Source: Pseudomonadota bacterium
GTDB lineage: Bacteria; Pseudomonadota; Gammaproteobacteria; Steroidobacterales; Woeseiaceae
Reading direction: 5' to 3'
NCBI GenBank assembly: GCA_022574185.1
Contig: JACZSM010000026.1
Span: forward strand, 1-39,082
Length of the DNA stretch: 39,082 nt
How positions within the stretch are numbered: position 1 is the first letter of the stretch; each line of letters opens with the position of its first letter. Shown piece after piece: positions 24,000-31,642 of the stretch. A program made the translations under genes and the position numbers. The notes beneath the pieces are model-generated. The model made no database searches. It was not told where the DNA came from and was given only the letters and a program-made list of their open reading frames with translations.

Positions 24000-24610
24000 C
24001 ACGGCATGCGGCCAAGGGATTTACGCTCATTGAAGTGATCGTTGCGCTCGCCGTTTTTGGTGTGATGTCGATGCTTGCGTACTCGGCCCTGGGATCGACG
24101 CTGTCAAACGTCGACTATCTGACCGAGCGCATGGACCGGCTGCAATCCTTGCAGCGTGCCGTGCGCTATCTGAGCACCGATCTGATGCAAACGGCTCCCA
24201 GACCGGTGCGCAATGAACTTGGTGACGGTTTCGTGCCCGCGCTGCAGACCAGTCTCAGTTCAGACTTTTTGCTGGAGTTGACTCGTGGTGGCTGGACTAA
24301 TCCGGCCGGATTGCCGCGTGGAACCTTACAACGCGTTGCCTACCGTCTCGAAGACGATGAACTGGTTCGCTATCACTGGAACGTGCTTGATCGGACCTAT
24401 GCGAACGAGCCGATCGCGACAGTGCTATTGAATGATGTTGAAAGCCTGTATTTTCGTTTCCTGCAGGACAACGACGAATGGACCAATTTTTGGCCGCCGC
24501 AGGGACAAGCGGGTGGCGATTCGATACGGTCCCGGCCGCGCGCCGTCGAATTTGTATTGACCTTGATCGACGAAGGCGAAATCTACCGGATCATTGAGGT
24601 GGCGCCATGA
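23996..24610 (+). CDS. gspJ: type II secretion minor pseudopilin GspJ
   Basis: 204 residues. Leader MTRHAAKG then FTLIEVIVALAVFGVMSMLAYSAL. GspJ hallmarks are RMDRLQSLQRAVRYLSTDLMQ, RPVRNELGDG, RVAYRLEDDELVRYHW and PRAVEFVLTL. Part of the pseudopilus tip. Coupled on both sides by ATGA overlaps to gspI and gspK. Confidence 0.93.
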   Translation: MTRHAAKGFTLIEVIVALAVFGVMSMLAYSALGSTLSNVDYLTERMDRLQSLQRAVRYLSTDLMQTAPRPVRNELGDGFVPALQTSLSSDFLLELTRGGWTNPAGLPRGTLQRVAYRLEDDELVRYHWNVLDRTYANEPIATVLLNDVESLYFRFLQDNDEWTNFWPPQGQAGGDSIRSRPRAVEFVLTLIDEGEIYRIIEVAP

Positions 24611-25542
24611 AGCATCGCTCGAAACATCGCGGTGTCGCGTTGATCACAGCGCTGCTGATCATGGCACTGATAACGACATTGGTGTTCAGTCTGAGCTGGG
24701 ACAACTCACTGAGCCTGCGCCGTACCTATGTGTCGATGTATCGGGAGGAAGCCATTCAGGGTGCGATCGGGGCCGAGAGCTGGGTGCTCGGCATTTTGCG
24801 GCAGGACCTCGAAGACAGCGACACTGATCATCTCGGTGAAATCTGGGCCATTGATATGCCGCCATTGCCTTTGGAAAGTGACGACATACGCGGCGAGATT
24901 ATCGGCCAGATTGAGGACCTGCAGGGCCGCTTTAACATCAATAACCTGCTTGGCGCGAACGGAGAAGTCGATGTGCCGTCCTTGGAGCAGTTCCGCAGAT
25001 TACTGGCCGCGCTGGGCATTGATCTGCGATTTGCGGGAATCGCGGCAGACTGGCTTGATGCCAACCAGGATGCTGAATTTCCAGACGGCGCTGAGGATTC
25101 GATCTACACCAGCATGATTCCGCCCTATCGCACAGCCAATCAATTCCTGACGAGCACCAGTGAGCTTGCAGCACTTGAGGGTATGGACAAAGCCACTCTC
25201 GATATCCTTTTGCCGCATATCACGGCATTGCCAGGTCGCACGGCAATCAATGTCAACACGGCGACGGGCCCGGTATTGCAGTCTCTGGACGAGAACCTGT
25301 CGGTGGCCGACGTCGAGCGATTGCTGGGTGAGCGCGAAGAAAGTGGCTTTGTCGACGTTGCAGGCACATTTTCATCGTTGGTGACACCGGATGTTCTCAA
25401 CCAACTTGAGGAAACGACCAACTTTTTTCGATTGAAGGTCATCGTGCGGATTGATACGGTTCGTATTACCTACTACAGCATATTGGAACGCGGGCCACGG
25501 GGTAATGTGACTCCTATCCTGCGCAGCCTGGGAACAACCTGA
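24607..25542 (+). CDS. gspK: type II secretion minor pseudopilin GspK
   Basis: 311 residues. N-terminus MKHRSKHRG then VALITALLIMALITTLVFSL, the GspK form of the prepilin signal, which lacks Glu5. The large alpha-helical insert domain follows, with DLQGRFNINNLL (metal-site region), AADWLDANQD and GRTAINVNTATGPVLQSL, all typical of GspK. It caps the pseudopilus tip. The start overlaps gspJ (ATGA), and gspL begins two bases after its stop. Confidence 0.93.
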   Translation: MKHRSKHRGVALITALLIMALITTLVFSLSWDNSLSLRRTYVSMYREEAIQGAIGAESWVLGILRQDLEDSDTDHLGEIWAIDMPPLPLESDDIRGEIIGQIEDLQGRFNINNLLGANGEVDVPSLEQFRRLLAALGIDLRFAGIAADWLDANQDAEFPDGAEDSIYTSMIPPYRTANQFLTSTSELAALEGMDKATLDILLPHITALPGRTAINVNTATGPVLQSLDENLSVADVERLLGEREESGFVDVAGTFSSLVTPDVLNQLEETTNFFRLKVIVRIDTVRITYYSILERGPRGNVTPILRSLGTT

Positions 25543-25544
25543 CG

Positions 25545-26819
25545 ATGGCAGAGTTTCTGGTTATTCGACTTGGGTCAAATTCCAAGCAAGACGTCAACTG
25601 GATTGCGGTTGACGGTAATGGCACGCGGCGTAGCCCGATCGTCACGGGACCTCTCGCCGAGGCTGCCGGAGACACCGGTGATCGTACTGTCATCGTGCTC
25701 GTCCCGGCGACGTCAGTGCTGACGTTGACAGTCGATATCCCGATTCGTGGTGGTTCACGGCTGCTGGCTGCGCTGCCCTTCGCACTCGAGGAAAATCTCG
25801 CGGAAGACGTCGAAAAAATGCATTTTGCTGCCGGCACCCGGCGCGAAAGCGGCCGCGTGCCGGTCGCTGTCGTATCGCATTTGCAGATGAGCGAATGGTT
25901 GGAGCAACTAGCGGATGCAGGAATTTCTGCCGCGCAAATCGTTACTGAATCCCATGGATTGGCTCGCATACCAGGGACGATGAGTCTGCTTGTTGCTAAA
26001 GACCAGATACTATTCAACGATGGCGGTGACAATGAATTCGCCATGCAAGGTGTCAAACCCAGAGATGTTCTGGCCGTTGCCGGGGTTTTGGGCGATACGA
26101 GCGACTCGAGCGTCAGCGACCCGGACGATGCACCGGCGCCGCGGCATTTACTGGTGTATTGCGAGCCGGAGGACGAGCAACGATTCACAGACGATTGGAA
26201 TTCGCTCAGGCAAGAACTTGCAAGTGTGGACATAAATCTTCTGCCTGATGGCATTCTGCCACGCCTGGCTGTGACCGTCGCTGCGGGCCAAGGCATCAAT
26301 CTGCTGCAGGGCCGTTATGGTGAAAAGACCGGCTTTGCAACCGTTTTTCAACCCTGGCGATATGTGGCAATGCTCCTGCTCACGCTTGGACTCGTTGGCC
26401 TTGGCGGCAAGGCGGTCGATTATTATCGACTTGTGCAGGAGGAGGCGGCGCTCAAAGCGCAATTTGCTCTGGAATATCGCGAGATCCGTCCGGGCGACAC
26501 TCGTGAAATAGTGGATCCGATGGGCACGGTGAACTCGATCCGCCGCAGTCTTGGCGGGCCGACGGCATCACAGGTATTCCTGCCGTCGTTGCTGGCGCTT
26601 GGCCGGGCGTTGCAACAGCATGCAACTGCCGAAATCGAGGCGATTAGTTATCGCGCCGGAGTCATTGATGTGCGCCTGACAGCACCCGACGTCGCAACAC
26701 TCGATAGCATTCAGAAATTGGTCAGCGACTCGGGGCGATTCAGTGCGTCGATTCAGTCCACTGACCAGGTTGGCGACAGGATCAGTAGTCGTATTCAGAT
26801 CCGGGAGGCAGGCGCATGA
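25545..26819 (+). CDS. gspL: type II secretion inner-membrane protein GspL
   Basis: 424 residues. Actin-like cytoplasmic domain (about 1-250) with TVIVLVPATSVLTLTVDIP and LLAALPFALEENLAEDVEKMHFA, followed by one transmembrane helix (about 270-292) and a short periplasmic ferredoxin-like domain. GspL recruits the ATPase GspE, not encoded in this window, to the inner-membrane platform with GspM. It overlaps gspM by four bases (ATGA). Confidence 0.92.
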   Translation: MAEFLVIRLGSNSKQDVNWIAVDGNGTRRSPIVTGPLAEAAGDTGDRTVIVLVPATSVLTLTVDIPIRGGSRLLAALPFALEENLAEDVEKMHFAAGTRRESGRVPVAVVSHLQMSEWLEQLADAGISAAQIVTESHGLARIPGTMSLLVAKDQILFNDGGDNEFAMQGVKPRDVLAVAGVLGDTSDSSVSDPDDAPAPRHLLVYCEPEDEQRFTDDWNSLRQELASVDINLLPDGILPRLAVTVAAGQGINLLQGRYGEKTGFATVFQPWRYVAMLLLTLGLVGLGGKAVDYYRLVQEEAALKAQFALEYREIRPGDTREIVDPMGTVNSIRRSLGGPTASQVFLPSLLALGRALQQHATAEIEAISYRAGVIDVRLTAPDVATLDSIQKLVSDSGRFSASIQSTDQVGDRISSRIQIREAGA

Positions 26820-27307
26820 AGGACTGGTTCGAATCGCTGCAGTCAAGGGAACGGCAGTTCGTGACTGTCGGCGCCGCTGCCGTGGCCGTCGCGCTGTTTT
26901 ATGCGCTGGTCTGGATGCCGCTCGATAAAGGTCATACTACCTTGTTAGCAAATGTCGCTAACTGGGAGCGCTCTCTTGCGGAGTTGCGACCGCTCAAGGG
27001 TTTACTCAGTGCATCTGGCAATGCCAGCGCGGCACAGCGCTCTGGAACTCAACAGACACCGGTTGTCATTGTTGATCAGACACTACGCGCCCGAGGTCTT
27101 GACAGGTCATTGAAACGCAGTCAGCCGACAACCAGGAACGGCATTCGCGTCGAATTCGAAAGTGTGCCATTCGACGACCTCGTGCTGTGGTTGGGGGACT
27201 TGAGCAAGGAATACGCAATGCATGTCTCGTCTGGAAGCCTGTCGACTGCGAGCCGGGCGGGACCGGGGCTAATCAATGCAACGTTGACGCTCGAGCGCCT
27301 GCCCTGA
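26816..27307 (+). CDS. gspM: type II secretion protein GspM
   Basis: 163 residues. Short cytoplasmic N-terminus (MKDWFESLQSRERQF), one transmembrane helix (about 18-38), a coiled linker (WERSLAELRPLKGLL) and a small periplasmic ferredoxin-like domain with NGIRVEFESVPFDDLVLWL. Partner of GspL in the inner-membrane platform. ATGA overlap with gspL; its stop overlaps the gspN start by one base. Confidence 0.9.
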   Translation: MKDWFESLQSRERQFVTVGAAAVAVALFYALVWMPLDKGHTTLLANVANWERSLAELRPLKGLLSASGNASAAQRSGTQQTPVVIVDQTLRARGLDRSLKRSQPTTRNGIRVEFESVPFDDLVLWLGDLSKEYAMHVSSGSLSTASRAGPGLINATLTLERLP

Positions 27308-28044
27308 TGCCAGCTCGTATACGCCTTGTACTCTTGGGCGTTCTCACGCTGGTCATCGGGCTCACCATTTTCTTTCCCGCGCGTGTTGCGTATCACTGGT
27401 TTGCTCCGCCCACGCTAAAACTGGGTGGCATTGAAGGCACGGTGTGGAGCGGCAGCGCCCGCGAAGGAATGGCCAATGGCGTCTACCTACGCGATCTTCA
27501 CTGGCGCAACCGACCTTGGCAACTCTTGAGCGGTAAATTGGGCTATGCAATCGCAGCAAACCCCGTATCGGGATTCGTCGAAGGCAATGTTGCCATCAGC
27601 ATCACCGGATCTGTGGTGGTTACCGATTTTGTCGGGTCATTGTCCCTGGAGTCCTTGCAACAGGCGATCGGTGTTCCCGGTCTGCGTGGCAATCTGAGCG
27701 TGAGGATAGAACAACTGCGTCTGGAAAATGGCTTGCCGGTCGTCGCCATCGGCACCATAGAGGTTGCAGATCTCGTTGCTCCATTCGTGCATCGAGCCTC
27801 AATTGGCGGTTACAAGGCCGACTTTCTTGCTCAGGACACGGGCATCGTGGCGAGTATTGAGGATACCGATGGTGTCGTCGATCTGGCCGGTAGCCTGGTT
27901 CTGTCGAATGATCGTACTTACTCATTTGTGGCGCTTATCGCTGCCAAAGCCGCTACTCCCGCGGACATACGGCAACAACTGCATTTCCTGGGCTCTGCCA
28001 ATGATCGCGGCCAATACGAACTCCGCCTCGAAGGAGAGCTGTAG
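27307..28044 (+). CDS. gspN: type II secretion protein GspN
   Basis: 245 residues. One N-terminal membrane helix (about 5-25) followed by a beta-rich periplasmic domain. The family pattern is visible: PTLKLGGIEGTVWSGSAREG, RDLHWRNRPWQLLSGKLGYAI and a C-terminal RGQYELRLEGEL. GspN is an accessory inner-membrane subunit found in only some T2SS. It is the last gene of the operon. Its TAG stop is part of a REP-like repeat. Confidence 0.88.
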   Translation: MPARIRLVLLGVLTLVIGLTIFFPARVAYHWFAPPTLKLGGIEGTVWSGSAREGMANGVYLRDLHWRNRPWQLLSGKLGYAIAANPVSGFVEGNVAISITGSVVVTDFVGSLSLESLQQAIGVPGLRGNLSVRIEQLRLENGLPVVAIGTIEVADLVAPFVHRASIGGYKADFLAQDTGIVASIEDTDGVVDLAGSLVLSNDRTYSFVALIAAKAATPADIRQQLHFLGSANDRGQYELRLEGEL

Positions 28045-28117
28045 GAGCCCGCCATGCGGGCGATGTCGACTGACAGGAACACCACTGGGGTGATCGCCCG
28101 CATGGCGGGCTCCTACA
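28040..28117. repeat. pair of inverted REP-like elements
   Basis: Two 25-base arms, 28040-28064 and 28093-28117, are perfect reverse complements of each other, separated by 28 bases. Each arm starts TGTAGGAG and then contains its own small hairpin (CCCGC/GCGGG around CAT). Paired inverted repeats of this form are typical of REP/BIME sequences in gammaproteobacteria. The left arm includes the gspN stop codon. It may serve as terminator or mRNA 3'-end protector. Confidence 0.85.
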
Positions 28118-28242
28118 GTGAGAACGTCCGGCCCGCCCGCCGGCCCCAACGTCGCAAAGATCGAAATGGGCACGGTATCGGTGTGTTTGCTCGCGCGTCG
28201 TCCGCAGCGCCGCGGTGCTGCTTTAGTCGGTGCCATGCCCGT
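28118..28242. other. spacer between REP-like repeats
   Basis: GC-rich sequence with short inverted repeats (for example around 28130-28150) and no credible gene. It lies between convergent gspN and the AddA-like gene, bounded by REP-like elements on both sides. Confidence 0.4.
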
Positions 28243-28263
28243 GCGATGGAATCGCCTCCTACA
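28243..28263 (-). repeat. third REP-like element, overlapping the AddA-like stop
   Basis: On the minus strand it reads TGTAGGAG followed directly by the perfect hairpin GCGAT-TCC-ATCGC (28243-28255). The head is identical to that of the two elements at 28040-28117, while the hairpin differs. The TAG stop of the AddA-like gene (28259-28261) is inside the TGTAGGAG head. Confidence 0.65.
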
Positions 28264-31200
28264 ACGTGACTTCGACGAACTCCTGCAGTAACGGAAAGTA
28301 CAGGGCACAGCGTACCGGTGCGCCCGAATAGTTTCGGTAAAGCTCTGCGTATTTGCTCAGCTGCGGCCGATAGCGATCAGACTCTGCCTTGAGAAAGCTC
28401 CCGAGGTCGCCGCCTTCATGCGAACTGGTTTTGTAATCGACAATCCAATGCGTGCCGTCCTCGTCAATGCGGACGCGGTCAAGCACCACAGACTCCACTC
28501 GATCCTGATAGACACCACTCAATTTCAGTTCGGCGTGACCCTCACCCTCGAGCAGCCACCGGCCTTTATCGTCGTCCAGAACGCCTTTTAACGCTGATTC
28601 CACGCGTTGTACGACGGTTTCGATCGATGTGGCGCCAACCCCCATCTCATATAGCCAGCGTGCACTAACGGCACGCATCGATGCGAGAGTGTCAAGTGTG
28701 AGATGTACTCGTCTGTCAGCCGCCATCTGTAACCAGCGATGCACAACGGTGCCGGCCACTCGTGCGTCCATGCCGACCCAGTAAAATTCGACAGAGCGTT
28801 CCTCTTCAACGGCACCAGGCAGTTCACTCATGCCAGGCAATGCCTCGATCCCGGGCAGTGACCACGGAGATTCGAAGCGTCGCAATTCAGGTTGTAACCA
28901 CGATTCACGATCTTCGCCATTCGCTACTGTCGCATCTGCCTGAAACGCCTGCTCGAATTCAGCAGAGACTGACGGCCACAGCAGATGCAACAAACTTTGC
29001 GCGCGGGGCGGTCGATATTTCTGACCATCAGGCGCTACTGCGACGTGGCCCAGCAAGTGCAGTGTCCGTCGCGCCCGCGTGCATGCCACATACAGCAAGC
29101 GACCCAGTTCGTGGCGATCCTTTTTTGACTCGATCTTCTGGATGAAGCGATGCACCGGGTCGTTCTCAACCTCGACCCTCGGGCCGACCGGGCTGATGAT
29201 TTTTTCGTCAGCACCGTGTTCGCCGGGAATATCAAACCAGCTCAGTACGGTTTTCTCGTTTCGGCCTGGCGCATGCCCGAGCCCGTATAACAACACGTGA
29301 TCGAATTGCAGGCCCTTGGCACGATGCATCGTCATGATCTGCAAGCGCGCGTTCACATTGCTCGAGACACGCTCGAGATCGAGAGCGCCCTCCAGGACCG
29401 CGACATCCGGCAACGTACCCGCGACTTCCATATCCTCGATGACGTCCAGGAAGCGATAGACGTTTTCCACCGCGTGATGGTCGTCAAGTATTGCCGGACC
29501 GCCGAGCGTCAGCCAGATTTCTTCAACACGATCACGCAATGTGTTAATACGAGCCGACGATTTGGCTTGCAGAATTCTGGTACGAAACTCGGCGACGGCT
29601 TGACTGCCGTAATCGCTCATTTTGCTGAGTCGTCCGTCGTCGCCCAATAGTTCCCAGACGGTCGCATTCGGTTCCCCTTTGACGAGCGCGTGTAAATCGC
29701 TCCAGTCGAGTCCTACCCAGGGCGATCGCAGCAGGGCCAGCCATGCCAGCCGGTCGCCAGGATGATCGAGCGCACGCGTGAGCGCCAATATGTCGATAAT
29801 CTCAGGCAAATCGGTCAGCCGATCAATTTCCACGGCGCGATACGCAATGCCGGCCGCGCGAAGACGGGCGAGCAACACTGGTAAATGCGTTCGGCTGCGA
29901 ACGAGTACGGCCATGTCACCGTCGGAGTACTCGTCGAGCGTCTGCCGAATGATTTGACAACCCGCGTCCGCCTCGGCAGCTGGGCTGCTACCGAACAGCG
30001 GGTGCACGAGACATCGTCCCTGCCCTTTCAGTTGCTGCACGGAAACGGCGGTCGAATATGCAACGGCGCTGCGTCGTGAATCGTCATGCGCTGCAAGCAC
30101 GCCCGGAAAAACATCGTTGAACCAATCCACCAGATGTTCGCCTGAACGAAAATTTCGGCGCAACGTCAGCGCATGCAAGTTAACGTTGCCAATGCCAGCG
30201 TGCTTTGCGAGCAGAAATTGCCCCACTTCGGCATTGCGAAAACGATAAATGGACTGCATTGGATCGCCCACGCAAAACAAGGTCCGGCCGTCACCTTCTT
30301 CCCAGCCCCCGGTCAGCGCCTCGAGCATGCGATATTGAGCGCTTGAGGTGTCCTGCATTTCGTCAACCAGCAAATGCCGTAGCTGATAGTCGAGTATCAG
30401 GGCAACATCGCCGGGATTGTCAGCGGTGCCAAGCGCATTGCCAGCAGTCAATGCAACTTCGACGAAGTCTGTTTTGACTTTCTCGCTAAACAAGCGTTTG
30501 AGTTCGGTGGCGGCCAGGGGTAACAACCGGAAAAGAGCCAGGAGTACGCGCCACTGTTCGTCGCTGTATCGCACCGGTGGAAGTATGCGGACGTCGTGCA
30601 GTAATTCGCAGAACGCTGGTTGGCCATGGAGAGACACCAGTAAGTTATCCATTGATGCTTTTTGTTCATCGTCCCCTTGCGGAAACCCCTGGTTCTTGAT
30701 GACTTTCTTGCGTAACGACCCAGTTTTGGTCAATAGCAATTCGGCCAGTCCCAGCCATTGGGGCAGAAACGCTGCGTCGGCATCGGGTACTGCGGCCAGT
30801 TCGTGCAATGCACATATCGGGTTTTGATTGTCGCCCGCATCTCGCAATCGACCCGCGGCATGATTGGCGAGTTCGACAGTCGAACTCGCGCAATCGGCCG
30901 GTAGTGCCGCGGCAGTACGCTCGAGATGTTCGACTACAGCACCTTCGAGATTGGCCTCGAGCCTTGTTCGTAGCTGATTCTCTTGTTCAGAATCGACGCT
31001 TCCGCCGCCGATGAACGGTAACCATTGATCTCTTGCTGCCAGCATGCGTGCGAGGTAGTCGACATAAAGCGAAGTACTGTTGTCGACGTGCTGCAACACT
31101 TGCTCTGTCGCCTCGTGCATGGGACCTGTTTCGAGTAATTGATCCAACGTTAAAGTCGCGGCATCGCGATACAGCATTTGCATTTCGGCATCAGCGACAA

Positions 31201-31642
31201 TTGCGCTGCCGGCCGCTCCGCCGGCCGACGTCAACGGTTGTGTGCGCGCGATTGCAGCATTTAACGAGTCCAGTGTCTGGATGCGCATGCGCCGCGGATT
31301 GGTGATGAGGTTCCACTGCAGTTTCTGATCACGCTGCAATACTGATAGCGCGGCAGCAGCCGTAATCATTTCATGCGATTCCGTGGGAACTTCACGACGC
31401 TCCGCTCGTTGCAATGCTTGCAATACGCGCAGCTGCATTTCAGCGGATGCTTTGAGTGTGAATGTTATTGCCAGTACTTCCTCGGGATTATCTACGGTCG
31501 TGAGCAATTTCAGGTAACGCTGAATCAAGAGCTCGGTCTTGCCCGATCCGGCGGGGGCCTGAACGATGAATGAGCGTGTGACATCGAGCGCTGCATTGCG
31601 CGCTGCTTCGTCGTCGAGCAATAGTTGGGCGTCAGGCGTCAC
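28259..31642 (-). CDS. addA: AddA/RecB-like UvrD-family helicase-nuclease
   Basis: 1127 residues. Superfamily 1A helicase with QAPAGSGKTELLIQRYL (motif I, about residue 28), AITFTLKASAEM (Ia), LLVDEMQDTSSAQYRML (II), FCVGDPMQSIYRFRNAEVG (III), LRRNFRSGEHLVDWFN (IV), MTMHRAKGLQFDHV (V) and LLYVACTRARRTLHLLG (VI). The C-terminal PD-(D/E)XK nuclease has VVHRWLQ, VVLDRVRIDEDG, WIVDYKTS and RPQLSKYAELYR. Likely the end-resecting subunit in double-strand break repair, acting with the AddB-like protein encoded just upstream. GTG start, overlapping that gene by 11 bases. The stop lies in a REP-like repeat. Confidence 0.88.
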   Translation of the reverse strand: MTPDAQLLLDDEAARNAALDVTRSFIVQAPAGSGKTELLIQRYLKLLTTVDNPEEVLAITFTLKASAEMQLRVLQALQRAERREVPTESHEMITAAAALSVLQRDQKLQWNLITNPRRMRIQTLDSLNAAIARTQPLTSAGGAAGSAIVADAEMQMLYRDAATLTLDQLLETGPMHEATEQVLQHVDNSTSLYVDYLARMLAARDQWLPFIGGGSVDSEQENQLRTRLEANLEGAVVEHLERTAAALPADCASSTVELANHAAGRLRDAGDNQNPICALHELAAVPDADAAFLPQWLGLAELLLTKTGSLRKKVIKNQGFPQGDDEQKASMDNLLVSLHGQPAFCELLHDVRILPPVRYSDEQWRVLLALFRLLPLAATELKRLFSEKVKTDFVEVALTAGNALGTADNPGDVALILDYQLRHLLVDEMQDTSSAQYRMLEALTGGWEEGDGRTLFCVGDPMQSIYRFRNAEVGQFLLAKHAGIGNVNLHALTLRRNFRSGEHLVDWFNDVFPGVLAAHDDSRRSAVAYSTAVSVQQLKGQGRCLVHPLFGSSPAAEADAGCQIIRQTLDEYSDGDMAVLVRSRTHLPVLLARLRAAGIAYRAVEIDRLTDLPEIIDILALTRALDHPGDRLAWLALLRSPWVGLDWSDLHALVKGEPNATVWELLGDDGRLSKMSDYGSQAVAEFRTRILQAKSSARINTLRDRVEEIWLTLGGPAILDDHHAVENVYRFLDVIEDMEVAGTLPDVAVLEGALDLERVSSNVNARLQIMTMHRAKGLQFDHVLLYGLGHAPGRNEKTVLSWFDIPGEHGADEKIISPVGPRVEVENDPVHRFIQKIESKKDRHELGRLLYVACTRARRTLHLLGHVAVAPDGQKYRPPRAQSLLHLLWPSVSAEFEQAFQADATVANGEDRESWLQPELRRFESPWSLPGIEALPGMSELPGAVEEERSVEFYWVGMDARVAGTVVHRWLQMAADRRVHLTLDTLASMRAVSARWLYEMGVGATSIETVVQRVESALKGVLDDDKGRWLLEGEGHAELKLSGVYQDRVESVVLDRVRIDEDGTHWIVDYKTSSHEGGDLGSFLKAESDRYRPQLSKYAELYRNYSGAPVRCALYFPLLQEFVEVTL

